Source: CAWIMX01 sp963792785 (lineage in GTDB: Bacteria; Acidobacteriota; Vicinamibacteria; Vicinamibacterales; CAVVIG01). Taken from it: 64,000 nucleotides of DNA. Shown here piece after piece: positions 16,371-25,172 of this stretch (its first letter is position 1; every line of letters begins with the position of its first letter). Under the pieces are notes generated by a model that ran no database searches, was not told where the DNA came from, and worked only from the letters and a program-made list of their open reading frames with translations. The translations under genes were made by a program, and so were the position numbers. The stretch is taken from positions 744,001 to 808,000 of the forward strand of contig CAWBXO010000002.1 in NCBI GenBank assembly GCA_963792785.1. The letters are read 5' to 3'.

Positions 16371-17219
16371 ATGACGCCATCTCTCCAATCCGAGATCGCC
16401 GCGCTCGCGGCACAGGGATCGTCCGCCGATCGGGACGCCGTGCGCGAGATGTTCACGCGACTGCGCGCCGCACTGTCGGCCGGCGAGGTCCGCGCGGCCG
16501 AGCCCGACGCCACGCAGCCGGCCGGATGGCGCGTGAATGCCTGGGTGAAGCAGGGGATCCTGCTCGGTTTCCGCTTCGGCGACACGGCCGACGTCTCGAT
16601 GGACCACGGCCGCTGGCCGTTCTACGACAAGGACACGCTGCCGCTGAAGAAGCTCGGCCTCGCGGCCGGCGTGCGCATCGTGCCCGGCGGGTCCTCGGTG
16701 CGCGACGGCGCGTACCTCGCCCCCGGCGTGATCTGCATGCCGCCGATGTACGTGAACATCGGCGCGTACGTGGGCGAGCAGTCGCTCATCGACTCGCACG
16801 CGCTCGTGGGATCGTGCGCGCAGGTTGGCGCGCGCGTGCACATCAGCGCCGGGGCCCAGATCGGCGGCGTGCTGGAGCCGGTCGGGGCGCTGCCCGTGAT
16901 CATCGAGGACGACGCGCTCGTCGGCGGCAACACCGGCGTCTATGAGGGCGCCGTGATCAAGGCGCGCGCCGTCGTCGGCGCCGGCACCGTGCTGACGGGA
17001 TCCACGCCGGTGTACGACCTGGTGCGCGGCGAGATCATCCGGCCCGCCGCCGATCGCCCGCTCGTCGTGCCCGAGGGCGCCGTCGTGGTGCCCGGCGCGC
17101 GCGCCGTGTCGGCGGGACGCGGGCCCGAGTGGGGCCTCGCGCTCGCCACGCCCGTCATCGTGAAATATCGCGACTCGCGGACGGACACGCGGACGGAGCT
17201 CGAAGCGTGGCTCCGCTGA
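16371..17219 (+). CDS. dapD: Tetrahydrodipicolinate N-succinyltransferase
   Basis: 282 residues; succinyl-CoA-dependent step of the DAP succinylase pathway, so this organism uses the succinylated route. An N-terminal helical domain (about 1-95) is followed by left-handed beta-helix hexapeptide repeats (about 100-230, for example VYEGAVIKARAVVGAGTVL), with RFGDTADVSMDHGRWPFYDK in the linker as in the family. The next gene overlaps its last 13 bp. Confidence 0.93.
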   Translation: MTPSLQSEIAALAAQGSSADRDAVREMFTRLRAALSAGEVRAAEPDATQPAGWRVNAWVKQGILLGFRFGDTADVSMDHGRWPFYDKDTLPLKKLGLAAGVRIVPGGSSVRDGAYLAPGVICMPPMYVNIGAYVGEQSLIDSHALVGSCAQVGARVHISAGAQIGGVLEPVGALPVIIEDDALVGGNTGVYEGAVIKARAVVGAGTVLTGSTPVYDLVRGEIIRPAADRPLVVPEGAVVVPGARAVSAGRGPEWGLALATPVIVKYRDSRTDTRTELEAWLR

Positions 17220-18229
17220 GGGCGCCGGCCGTGGTCGATCCGGTGGCGCTCGCCCGAGCGCTCGTCGACCTCGACTCCACGACCGGTCGCGAGCACGAGG
17301 CCGGCCGGTACCTGGCGCACTATCTTGCCGAACTGGGCTGGCGCATCACCGAGCAGCCGGTGGCGGGCGATCGCGCGAACGTGATCGCGTCGACCGGCGC
17401 CGATCCCCTCGTGGTCTTTTCGACCCACTTCGACTGCGTGCCGCCCTTCTTTCCGAGCCGGATCGAGGGCGATCGCCTGTACGGACGCGGGTCGTGCGAC
17501 GCGAAGGGCATCCTGGCCGCGCAGGTGGCCGCGGCCGACGCGCTCGTCCGGTCGGGCGAAGCGCGGGTCGGGCTGCTGTTCCTGGTCGGCGAGGAGCGCG
17601 GCAGCGACGGCGCGAAGGCCGCCAACCGGGTGGCGCCGCGCAGTTGCCGCTACCTGATCAACGGGGAGCCGACGGACAGCCGGCTCGGGCTCGCGACGCG
17701 CGGCGCCCTGCGCATCCGGCTCCGCGCGACGGGACGGGCCGCGCACTCCTCGTTCCCGGAACTCGGCGAGTCGGCGATCGACAAGCTGATCGACGCGCTC
17801 GTCGAGCTGCGCGGGATCGAGCTGCCGGTGGACCCGGTGATGGGCCGCACGCACTACACGGTGGGACTGATCGGCGGCGGCGTGGCGCCGAACGTCGTGC
17901 CCGCCGCGGCCGAAGCCGAAGTCATGTTCCGGACGGTGAGCGACACGGCGCCGCTCCTCGACGCGATCGCGCCGCTCTCGGCGCGCGTGGACGTGGAGCA
18001 CGTGATCGAAGTGCCGCTCGTGAAGCTGGCGACCGTGCCGGGCATCGAGACGGCGGTCTTTCCCTACACCACCGACATGCCGTTCCTGGGCGCGTGGGGC
18101 CAGCCCCTTCTCTTCGGCCCAGGATCGATCCACGTGGCCCACACGGCCGACGAGTTCGTGTCGATCGCCGAGCTCACCGCGGCCGTCGATCGGTATATCG
18201 AGATCGCGAAGACGCTCCTAGGAAGCTGA
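17207..18229 (+). CDS. dapE: M20 deacylase, probable succinyl-diaminopimelate desuccinylase
   Basis: 340 residues from the GTG at 17207; a GTG at 17231 is an alternative. Metal-ligand motifs of M20 peptidases: STHFDCVPPF (H-x-D), GRGSCDAKG (bridging Asp), LVGEERGSDG (Glu pair), INGEPTD, and a late His in SIHVAHTADEF. The dimerisation domain sits between about 165 and 265. Position at the end of the DAP operon supports DapE; acetylornithine- or acetyl-lysine-deacetylase activity cannot be excluded by sequence alone. Its stop falls at the edge of a repeat array. Confidence 0.85.
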   Translation: MAPLRAPAVVDPVALARALVDLDSTTGREHEAGRYLAHYLAELGWRITEQPVAGDRANVIASTGADPLVVFSTHFDCVPPFFPSRIEGDRLYGRGSCDAKGILAAQVAAADALVRSGEARVGLLFLVGEERGSDGAKAANRVAPRSCRYLINGEPTDSRLGLATRGALRIRLRATGRAAHSSFPELGESAIDKLIDALVELRGIELPVDPVMGRTHYTVGLIGGGVAPNVVPAAAEAEVMFRTVSDTAPLLDAIAPLSARVDVEHVIEVPLVKLATVPGIETAVFPYTTDMPFLGAWGQPLLFGPGSIHVAHTADEFVSIAELTAAVDRYIEIAKTLLGS

Positions 18230-18306
18230 GGAACTGGGGAACTGAGGAGCTGAGGAACCGCGCTGAAGCACCTAGCACCTAGCACCTAGCACCTAAGCAC
18301 CTAAGC
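18222..18306. repeat. Two adjoining degenerate arrays (GAGGAACTGGG and CACCTAG)
   Basis: 18222-18256 is AGGAAGCTGAGGAACTGGGG-type DNA almost identical to 45660-45700. 18268-18306 is a CACCTAG/CACCTAAG array. The second array encodes the last residues and the stop of the minus-strand amidase. Confidence 0.85.
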
Positions 18307-19624
18307 ACCCTTCACACGCCATCGCAATGGCGAGCAGATTATCGGTCTGCATCCGCGCGCCCGCGATCTGGAAGCCGACCGGAAGGCCGGTCTTCGTGCG
18401 GCCGCAGGGGATCGAGATCGCCGGGTGGCCGCTGATGTCGAACAGCTGGGTCAACCGGAGCATCAGGCTGCGGATCGGCTCCATCGTCCGGCCGACGGGC
18501 ATCTCGGCGGCGCCGATCGGCGGCGCCGGAATCGGCAGCGTCGGCAGCACGAGGGCGTCGCGCCCCTCGAGCGCGCGGTTCACGTCGAGCCAGAGCTGTT
18601 CCCGCCCCTGCAGCGCGCGCCGGTAGTCCGCGCCAGACACGGCGCGGCCCGCTTCGAGGCGCTGCCGCACCGGTGGCGTGTACTTCTCAGGCCATGCGTC
18701 CAGTCCGGCCGCATGATACGCGGCGCCTTCGGCCAGCACGATCGGCGTGTAGACCTTCGCGATCGTGTCGGCGTGCGGGATCTCGACCTCGTCGACACGC
18801 GCACCGGCGGCGCGCAGGCGATCGAGCGCGGCCTCGAAGAGCGCCCGCACCTCGTCGTCCAGGAGATCGCAGAAGTAGCGGCGCAGCACGCCCAGCCGCA
18901 GGCCGGCCATCGGCCTCGCGGGCATGAGCGGCCCGTCCGGCAGGGCCATCAGGCCACGATAGAGCAGCGCGGCGTCGGCCACGGTCTGCGTGAGCGGACC
19001 GAGATGGTCGAGCGTGCGCGAGAGGGGAATCACCCCTTCGAGCGAGATCTCGCCGAACGTCGGCTTGAGGCCGACGGTCCCGCAGGCGGCCGCGGGAATG
19101 CGGATCGATCCGCCCGTGTCGCTGCCGATCGACGCGAGCGCCATGCCGGCCACGACGCTCGCCGCCGATCCGCCGCTCGACCCACCGGGCGACCGCGAGG
19201 GATCGTGCGGGTTTCGCGCGGGCCCGAACGCCGAATCCTCGTTGGTCGTGCCGAGCGCGTACTCGTGGAGGTTCGTCTTGCCCAGGAACACCACGCCCGC
19301 GCGGCGGAGGTTCGCGGCGGCCTGGCTGTCGCGCGCGGCGGGACGGTCGTCGCTCGCGAGCGACGCGGCCGTGGTCGGCACGCCGTCCAGATCGATCAGG
19401 TCTTTCAGGGAGATGGGAACGCCGTGGAGCGCGCCGCGATCGCGCCCGGCGGCCAGTTCGCGATCCGCGGCCCGCGCCTGCTCGAGCGCGCGCTCGGCCA
19501 GCACCAGGATGTAGGCGTTCAGCGCCGCGTTGCCCGACGCGATGCGATCCAGGCACGCTTCGGCGGCCCGCTCCGCGGTCGTCCGCCCGTCGCGGAGGGC
19601 CCGCCCGAATTCGACGATCGTCAT
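18293..19624 (-). CDS. Amidase signature family protein (GatA-like)
   Basis: 443 residues. The Ser-cisSer-Lys triad is complete: Lys in PISLKDLID (about 73), cis-Ser in SPGGSSGGSAAS (about 147-158) and the nucleophile Ser in GSDTGGSIRIPAA (about 170). It hydrolyses a C-N amide bond. No gatB or gatC is adjacent, so it may be a stand-alone amidase rather than the Glu-tRNA amidotransferase subunit. Overlaps the upstream O-methyltransferase by ATGA. The last residues (CLGA) and the TAG are encoded by the CACCTAG array. Confidence 0.88.
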   Translation of the reverse strand: MTIVEFGRALRDGRTTAERAAEACLDRIASGNAALNAYILVLAERALEQARAADRELAAGRDRGALHGVPISLKDLIDLDGVPTTAASLASDDRPAARDSQAAANLRRAGVVFLGKTNLHEYALGTTNEDSAFGPARNPHDPSRSPGGSSGGSAASVVAGMALASIGSDTGGSIRIPAAACGTVGLKPTFGEISLEGVIPLSRTLDHLGPLTQTVADAALLYRGLMALPDGPLMPARPMAGLRLGVLRRYFCDLLDDEVRALFEAALDRLRAAGARVDEVEIPHADTIAKVYTPIVLAEGAAYHAAGLDAWPEKYTPPVRQRLEAGRAVSGADYRRALQGREQLWLDVNRALEGRDALVLPTLPIPAPPIGAAEMPVGRTMEPIRSLMLRLTQLFDISGHPAISIPCGRTKTGLPVGFQIAGARMQTDNLLAIAMACEGCLGA

Positions 19625-20271
19625 GTGCGCTTCACCGAGATGGCCACCCCGTCGCGGAGCGGCACCGTGGCGGTGACGAGCAGCGGGTGGGCGTTCAATC
19701 GCTCGTTGTACTCCGAAATCGCCTGCGTGTCGGCGGCGTTCTTCACCGGACGCGCCGCAAAGCCGGGGACGACCTCGCCGTCCCAGAGGACGTTGTCCGT
19801 CACGAGCAGCCCGCCGGGCCGCAGCAGCGCGGCCAGCCGATCCAGCATCGGCGTGTACTGCGCCTTGTCGCCGTCCTGGAAAATCAGGTCGAAGGGGCCC
19901 GCGACCTTGGCCACGAGGCGCGCCGCGTCGCCGACCATCACGTTCGCCCGATCGGCGACGCCCGCCCGCTCGAAGTTCGCGCGCGCGATGCGGGCGCGCG
20001 CCGGATCCTGTTCCACCGTGATCAGCATGCCGCCGGGCGGCAGCGCGCCGGCGAGCCAGATGCCCGAATAGCCGATCGCCGTGCCGATCTCGAGGATGCG
20101 CGAAGCTGATGCCGCCAGCGCGAGCACGCGCAGCAGCGCGCCGACCTCGGCGTCGACAATCGGAAGTCCGTCGCGCCGGCCCTCGGCCGCGATCTCGACG
20201 AGCGACGGATTTGTCGCTCGGTTCAACGCCGACAGATATCGCTCGATGGCGTCGGGGACGATCTGACCCAT
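19621..20271 (-). CDS. SAM-dependent O-methyltransferase (catechol OMT-like)
   Basis: 216 residues. SAM-binding motif I LEIGTAIGYSGIWLA (about 60), acidic VEQDP for the ribose, and the metal-binding QDGDKAQYTPMLD (about 133) place it in the class I, divalent-metal-dependent Methyltransf_3 family (caffeoyl-CoA/catechol OMT-like). The start ATG at 20271 is 1 bp from the divergent pyk start; minus-strand TACAAT 7 nt before the ATG suggests a leaderless mRNA. Coupled to the amidase by ATGA. Confidence 0.88.
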   Translation of the reverse strand: MGQIVPDAIERYLSALNRATNPSLVEIAAEGRRDGLPIVDAEVGALLRVLALAASASRILEIGTAIGYSGIWLAGALPPGGMLITVEQDPARARIARANFERAGVADRANVMVGDAARLVAKVAGPFDLIFQDGDKAQYTPMLDRLAALLRPGGLLVTDNVLWDGEVVPGFAARPVKNAADTQAISEYNERLNAHPLLVTATVPLRDGVAISVKRT

Positions 20272-20272
20272 A

Positions 20273-21688
20273 ATGAATATTGTATTGCGCCACACGAAGA
20301 TCATCGCCACGCTCGGTCCCGCCTCGCACGACGCCGCCACGATCGACGCGCTCATCGACGGCGGCACGGACATCGTCCGGCTGAACTTCTCGCACGGGAC
20401 GCATGCCTCGCACCAGGCGGCGATCGCCCACGTGCGCGCGGCCGCGAAGCGTCTGCGGCGGCCGACCGCGGTGCTCCAGGACCTGTCGGGCCCGAAGATC
20501 CGGACCGGACCGCTCGAGGGCGGCACGGCGGTGACGCTGGCGGCCGGCGCGTCCGTGCGCATCGCGACCGGTGACTTTCCCGGAAACGCGCGGCGCCTCT
20601 CGACGACGTTCGCCGGCCTGGCCGCCGGCGTGAAGCCGGGCGATCGGCTGCTGCTCGCCGACGGCGCGATCGCGCTTCGCGTGGAGCGCACCGACGGCCG
20701 CGAGATCGAGACCACGGTCGTCGACGGCGGCGTGCTCGGCCAGCACAAGGGCATCAACGCGCCCGGCGTGGCCCTGGCGGCGTCCGCGATCACCGAGAAG
20801 GATGAGGCGGATCTGGCGGCCGGCATCGCGATGGGCGTCGACATGATCGGCGTGAGCTTCGTGCAGTCGCCCGACGACATCCGGCGGGCGAGAGCGCTGG
20901 CCGCCGCGGCGGGCGCCGGCGACCTGCCGATCGTCGCCAAGCTGGAACGGCCGCAGGCGCTCGCGCGGCTCGACGAGATCCTCGCGGTCGCCGACGCGGT
21001 GATGGTGGCGCGCGGCGATCTCGGGCTGGAGATGCCTCTCGAGCAGGTCCCGCGCGCGCAGAAAGCGATCATCGCCGGAGCGCGTCGGCGGGGCATCCCC
21101 GTGATCGTCGCCACGCAGGTGCTCGAGTCGATGACGACCGAGCCGCGGCCGACACGCGCCGAAGTGAGCGATGCGGCCGGCGCGGTGGACGAGGGCGTCG
21201 ACGCGATCATGCTGGCGGGCGAGACCGCCGCCGGGAAATACCCCGTCCGCGCGGTGGAAATGCTCGCCGCGATCATCCGCGACGCCGAGACGCTGCCGTT
21301 CGCGTCGGCCGCCGTCACGCCGCCGGGGCGCGGGCACGAGGACGCGATCTGCGCCGCCGCCGTCACGCTCGCCGGTCAGGGGCATGCCGACGCGATCGTC
21401 GCCGTGACGCGCGGGGGCGCGACCGCGCGCCGGCTCTCCGCGCTGCGGCCTCCGGCCACCATCATCGCCGCCACGGAAGACCTGGCGATCGCCAGGCGCC
21501 TCGCGCTGTGCTGGGGTGTCCGCCCGGCCTGGGTCCAGATCGGCGAGGCCGTCGACATGGCCCGGATCGGCGCGCAGCTCGTCGAGCGCGGCGCCGTGCC
21601 GGCCGGCGCGACGATCGTGTTCGTCAGCGTGAACGCCGATCTCGGCCGCCCCGACGCCAACTACCTGAAGATTCAGAAGCTCGGGTGA
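20273..21688 (+). CDS. pyk: Pyruvate kinase
   Basis: 471 residues; phosphoenolpyruvate plus ADP to pyruvate plus ATP. HTKIIATLGPAS at the N-terminus, LNFSHGTHASH, LSGPKIRTGPL, IVAKLERPQAL, VMVARGDLGLEMPLEQVP and VIVATQVLESMT (signature Lys/Glu region) are all present; a C-terminal allosteric domain follows (GGATARRLSALRP). ATG at 20273 leaves no room for a ribosome binding site against the divergent gene; a TTG at 20282-20285 just before RHTKIIATL is an alternative start. Confidence 0.95.
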   Translation: MNIVLRHTKIIATLGPASHDAATIDALIDGGTDIVRLNFSHGTHASHQAAIAHVRAAAKRLRRPTAVLQDLSGPKIRTGPLEGGTAVTLAAGASVRIATGDFPGNARRLSTTFAGLAAGVKPGDRLLLADGAIALRVERTDGREIETTVVDGGVLGQHKGINAPGVALAASAITEKDEADLAAGIAMGVDMIGVSFVQSPDDIRRARALAAAAGAGDLPIVAKLERPQALARLDEILAVADAVMVARGDLGLEMPLEQVPRAQKAIIAGARRRGIPVIVATQVLESMTTEPRPTRAEVSDAAGAVDEGVDAIMLAGETAAGKYPVRAVEMLAAIIRDAETLPFASAAVTPPGRGHEDAICAAAVTLAGQGHADAIVAVTRGGATARRLSALRPPATIIAATEDLAIARRLALCWGVRPAWVQIGEAVDMARIGAQLVERGAVPAGATIVFVSVNADLGRPDANYLKIQKLG

Positions 21689-22156
21689 TTACTTCTCGAG
21701 GAGCGACCGCATCGAGGCGAGGGCCCGCTGCCAGCCCGGCTCGACGATCTCGTAGTAGCGCCGCCAGCGTTCGCTTTCCTCGAAGCCGCGCTGCGACACC
21801 CGCACGTCGGTCGCGGCGCCGTTCTCGGCCGGCGTGCACGTCACCTCGAACGCCATCGGACCGATAGGATCACCGTCGGGGGGCAGCCAGAAGGCGTCGC
21901 CCACGAAGAAGCCGCCGCCGGCGTTGTAGTGCACGACCGTGCCGCGGAACACGCCGCCCAGGCGGCCCAGCACCTCGTCGCGGTCGAGCGTGGGATCCCA
22001 TTCGACGGCGTACGGGCCGAGCGCGCGCGGCAGCGTGACCGACCGGCGGACGTTCCACCAGGCGATGAGCGCGTCGGGATCGAAGAAGGCCCGCAGAACG
22101 AGGTTGAGCGGGGCGGCGATGCGGGCGGAGACGTCGAGGCTCGGGGAACCGGACAC
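21689..22156 (-). CDS. SRPBCC (AHSA1/START-like) domain protein
   Basis: 155 residues. DVSARIAAPLNLVLRAFFDPDALIAWW is the typical start of an AHSA1-type SRPBCC domain, followed by the beta strands and a long C-terminal helix (RRYYEIVEPGWQRALASMRSLLEK). A hydrophobic ligand-binding cavity is expected; the ligand is unknown. Convergent with pyk with no intergenic base between the two stops. Confidence 0.82.
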   Translation of the reverse strand: MSGSPSLDVSARIAAPLNLVLRAFFDPDALIAWWNVRRSVTLPRALGPYAVEWDPTLDRDEVLGRLGGVFRGTVVHYNAGGGFFVGDAFWLPPDGDPIGPMAFEVTCTPAENGAATDVRVSQRGFEESERWRRYYEIVEPGWQRALASMRSLLEK

Positions 22157-22196
22157 CGCCGAAATCTTAACAGTACGCGTGGTAGATTGATCGTCT

Positions 22197-23060
22197 ATGC
22201 ACCATCAGCCGCTGGCGTACATGGACGAGCGCTTCCTCGAGAGCCACGAGGGCCGTCCGATCCGGATCCTGTCCGAGTACCTCGAGCCGCTGCGGCGGTT
22301 CAAGGAACAGGGGATCCAGGACACCGTGGTGTTCTTCGGGTCGGCTCGGGTCGACAGCCGCGAGCGGGCCACCCGGGCGCACCGGTCGCTGCGCGCGCGG
22401 GGGGTGATCCAGTCGGAGCAGGAGTACCTGGCGGAGCTGAAGCGGTCGCGCCGGGCCGTGGAGTGGGCGAAGTACTACGAGGATGCCCGCGAGCTCGCAC
22501 GGCAGCTCACGGCGTGGAGCCTGTCGCTCGAGCAGGAGAACCACCGCTTCGTCGTGACGTCGGGAGGGGGCCCGGGCATCATGGAAGCCGCCAACCGCGG
22601 CGCCAGCGAGGCGGGCGGGAAGACCGTGGGCCTGAACATCCGCCTGCCGTTCGAGCAGGGCGCGAACCCGTACATCACCGACGGCCTGCACTTCGAGTTC
22701 CACTACTTCTTCATGCGGAAGTTCTGGTTCGCGTACCTCGCGAAGGCGCTGGTGATCTTCCCCGGCGGCTTCGGCACCTGTGACGAGCTGTTCGAGATCC
22801 TCACGCTGGCGCAGACCGAGAAGCTCTCGAAGAAGATCGCGGTCATCCTCTACGGCCGCGAGTACTGGCACAACGTCATCGACTTCAAGCCGCTCGTCGA
22901 ATGGGGGGCCATCTCCGAGCACGATGTGCAGATGGTGGACTACGCCGACACGGTCCCCGAGGCCTTCGAACGCCTGCAGAAACACCTGACGACCCACCAT
23001 CTGGCCTCGCCGATTCCTCAGGAGTCCGAGACGCCGGGGATCGCCAAGACGCGCGGTTAA
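22197..23060 (+). CDS. LOG-family Rossmann protein (lysine-decarboxylase-like)
   Basis: 287 residues. TSGGGPGIMEAANRGA (about 121-136) and FPGGFGTCDELFE (about 187) are the PGGxGTxxE signature of the LOG family (cytokinin-type phosphoribohydrolases, formerly called lysine decarboxylases). An N-terminal extension of about 50 residues and a C-terminal tail make it longer than plant LOG. Enzymes of this group cleave nucleoside 5'-monophosphates to base plus ribose phosphate. No partner gene suggests a specific role. Confidence 0.85.
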   Translation: MHHQPLAYMDERFLESHEGRPIRILSEYLEPLRRFKEQGIQDTVVFFGSARVDSRERATRAHRSLRARGVIQSEQEYLAELKRSRRAVEWAKYYEDARELARQLTAWSLSLEQENHRFVVTSGGGPGIMEAANRGASEAGGKTVGLNIRLPFEQGANPYITDGLHFEFHYFFMRKFWFAYLAKALVIFPGGFGTCDELFEILTLAQTEKLSKKIAVILYGREYWHNVIDFKPLVEWGAISEHDVQMVDYADTVPEAFERLQKHLTTHHLASPIPQESETPGIAKTRG

Positions 23061-23105
23061 TTCAGAGGTTCCGGGGGTTCCAGAGGTTCTGGGGGTTCTG
23101 GGGGC
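23061..23105. repeat. GGTTCTGGGG array
   Basis: About five degenerate copies of the GGTTCC/GGTTCT-GGGGG word, the same vocabulary as the large inverted repeat at 5552-5733. Confidence 0.8.
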
Positions 23106-23117
23106 GAGCGGTAGGCC

Positions 23118-23267
23118 GTGCTCGAAACCGCCCACTTGTCGGCGCTGGCGTCACCGCGGCGGCGGGAGATCCTGCGGTTGGTCTGGGACGAGGAGCGGCC
23201 GGCGGGCGCGATTCGGGCGGCGATGCCGGACGTGACCTTCGGCGCGGTGATGCGCTGTGGCGACTAG
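23118..23267 (+). pseudogene. Truncated ArsR-type regulator
   Basis: 49 codons from GTG: LSALASPRRREILRLVWDEE and PDVTFGAVM match helices 1-3 of an ArsR winged-helix repressor, but the frame stops at TAG 23265 before the recognition helix and wing. In many genomes such an ArsR gene precedes an SRPBCC gene, and the next fragment here is an SRPBCC N-terminus, so this looks like a decayed two-gene module. Confidence 0.6.
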
Positions 23268-23329
23268 GCGGAGCTCGATCAGAGCCGGCGCGGTCCGGCG
23301 CCCCGTTCGGTCCGACGAAGGAGACGCGC

Positions 23330-23760
23330 ATGACCACCGCGACACCGCTGCCGCATCAGCTCGAACGCACGCTGACCATTCGCGCGGACCCTCACGTCGT
23401 GTTCTCGTTCTTCACGGATCCCGGCCGCTGGTCATCGTGGTGGGGCGCCGGCTCCACCATCGACCCGCGGCCAGGCGGCCGCGTCCTGATTCGCTATCCG
23501 AACGGCGTCGAAGTGCACGGGGACGTGCTCGAGATCGTGCCGCCGGGATCGCCTCCACGCCGGAGCGGAGGACGTGGTCGACCGCTGGCGGCGCCGCCAG
23601 TGCCAGGGGCTCGTGCTCGCCGAGTGGATCGCGACGGGATCCGACGGCCAGGAGCGCGCGCGCGGCACCAACGTCTTCCAACTGGACGCCGGAGGACGCA
23701 TCGCCGCCGTCACCGGTTTCTGGTCCCAGCACCCCAGCACCTACACCCCAGCACCTTTTA
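23330..23760 (+). pseudogene. SRPBCC N-terminus joined to a SnoaL-like C-terminus, out of frame
   Basis: From ATG 23330, ERTLTIRADPHVVFSFFTDP to DVLEIVPPG is the first two-thirds of an AHSA1/SRPBCC domain. After 23555 that frame turns into Arg/Pro-rich translation. A different frame from 23556 reads HAGAEDVVDRWRRRQ ... GTNVFQLDAGGRIAAVTGFW, the end of a SnoaL/NTF2-like protein. A deletion seems to have removed the end of one gene and the start of another. Both frames end in a CACCCCAGCACC array next to namZ. Confidence 0.6.
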
Positions 23761-24933
23761 GCGCATCAGGAACTCCCGCCGTACATCCTCGAACTCGCCG
23801 ACCGCCGCCTCCCACGATCGGGCGATCTCGGCCGCGGGCACGCCGCCCTCGATCTGCTCGCGCAGGCGCGACGATCCCGCGAGGATGTCGATCGGCGGCC
23901 TGACCGCCTCGTACTCGTAGGGCGGATCGCGCCAGGCGAAGCGATCCGGATCCGCGGCGCGGAACGCCTCGAGCAGCGCGACGGCCGTGGCGACCGGGCG
24001 GAACACCGCGCGATCGAGCACGTGGATCTGGCACCCGCCGCACGTCTCCTTCGCGTGCTTGTGGAACGTCGGCTCGAACACGGCGGGCCGGAACCGCACC
24101 CCGGGCAGCCCGAGCTCGTTGAGCGCGCCCGCGAACGGCTCGGCCACGACCCAGGGCGCCCCGACCAGCTCGAACGGCTTCGTCGTGCCGCGGCCCTCCG
24201 ACACGTTCGTGCCTTCGAAGAGCACCGTGCCCGGATAGACGACGGCCGAATCGAGCGTCGGGATGTTCGGCGACGGCAGCACCCACGGGATGCCCGTCTC
24301 GTCGAAATACATCTCCCGCCGCCAGCCTTCCATCGGCACGACTTCGAGCGACGCGCCGATCCCGAAGCGCTCGTTGAACAGCCGCGCCAGCTCGCCGATC
24401 GTCATCCCGTGTCGCATCGCGATCGGAAACTGCCCGACGAACGACTCGAACCCGGCCTCGAGCATCGGCCCCTCGACGGCGGCGCCGCCGATCGGGTTCG
24501 GCCGATCGCACACGATCACCGGCACGCCGTGCCGCGCGGCGGCGCGGAGGCAGTTCGCCATGGTGTAGATGTACGTGTAGATGCGCGTCCCGACGTCCTG
24601 CAGGTCGATGACGAGGACGTCCACGCCGGCGAGCATCTCGCGCGTCGGTTCGCGCGTCTCGCTGTAGAGCGAGTACACCGGCACGCGGCGGATCGCGTCG
24701 CGGCCGTGGCCGCTCTCGATCATGTTCTCCTGGACGTCCGATCGGAACCCGTGCTGCGGCCCGAAGATCGCCGCGAGCGTCGAGCCCTGGCGCGCCAGCA
24801 GCCGGTCCGCAACGTGCCGCAGCTGCGCGTCGACCGACGCCGGGTTGCAGACCACGCCCACGCGCTTGCCGTCGAGCCGGGATCGATACGCGGGGAAGTC
24901 GAGGAGGAGCTCGGAGCCGAGATGCAGCCGCAT
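23758..24933 (-). CDS. namZ: DUF1343 / NamZ-type exo-beta-N-acetylmuramidase
   Basis: 391 residues. GKRVGVVCNPASVD, FGPQHGFRSDVQENM, LVIDLQDVGTRIYTYIYTM, CDRPNPIGG, PSPNIPTL, GTNVSEGRGTTKPFE and TFHKHAKETCGG cover the whole DUF1343 family, whose characterised member NamZ (GH171) releases MurNAc from non-reducing ends of muropeptide glycans. No signal peptide is visible at this start, so it may work in the cytosol on imported material unless a start further upstream applies. Cell-wall recycling is the likely role. Confidence 0.88.
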   Translation of the reverse strand: MRLHLGSELLLDFPAYRSRLDGKRVGVVCNPASVDAQLRHVADRLLARQGSTLAAIFGPQHGFRSDVQENMIESGHGRDAIRRVPVYSLYSETREPTREMLAGVDVLVIDLQDVGTRIYTYIYTMANCLRAAARHGVPVIVCDRPNPIGGAAVEGPMLEAGFESFVGQFPIAMRHGMTIGELARLFNERFGIGASLEVVPMEGWRREMYFDETGIPWVLPSPNIPTLDSAVVYPGTVLFEGTNVSEGRGTTKPFELVGAPWVVAEPFAGALNELGLPGVRFRPAVFEPTFHKHAKETCGGCQIHVLDRAVFRPVATAVALLEAFRAADPDRFAWRDPPYEYEAVRPPIDILAGSSRLREQIEGGVPAAEIARSWEAAVGEFEDVRREFLMR

Positions 24934-25017
24934 GGCCCCAGATTATGAGCCGGAACGCCGGACGGCCGCGGATCCCTGCCGTGCCGCCCTGCCGCGAGCG
25001 CGAAAAAGGCCTCGAAC

Positions 25018-25047
25018 TTGCTTGTACGCCCCGGGGGTTGATAGACT
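25018..25047 (+). promoter_or_regulatory. Putative promoter of the RRM gene
   Basis: TTGCTT (25018-25023), 18-bp spacer, TAGACT (25042-25047). It would give a 5' leader of about 120 nt. Confidence 0.4.
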
Positions 25048-25117
25048 ACGCGCCCTTGGTAGTCCGTCCGCTTGCCGTGCCCGCGCCGAGTGCCGATCGA
25101 GCCTCCTTGCTGACTCG

Positions 25118-25166
25118 CTCCTCCCTCCTCGTGATCGCGTAGCCGACAGACACCCGAAGGAGGAGG
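25118..25166 (+). promoter_or_regulatory. Candidate Shine-Dalgarno-sequestering hairpin
   Basis: The strong SD GGAGGAGG (25159-25166) of the RRM gene is perfectly complementary to CCTCCTC (25124-25130) and, shifted, CTCCTCC (25118-25124), about 30 nt upstream. Pairing would hide the ribosome binding site, which would allow temperature or protein-binding control. Inferred from complementarity only. Confidence 0.4.
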
Positions 25167-25172
25167 CAGCGT

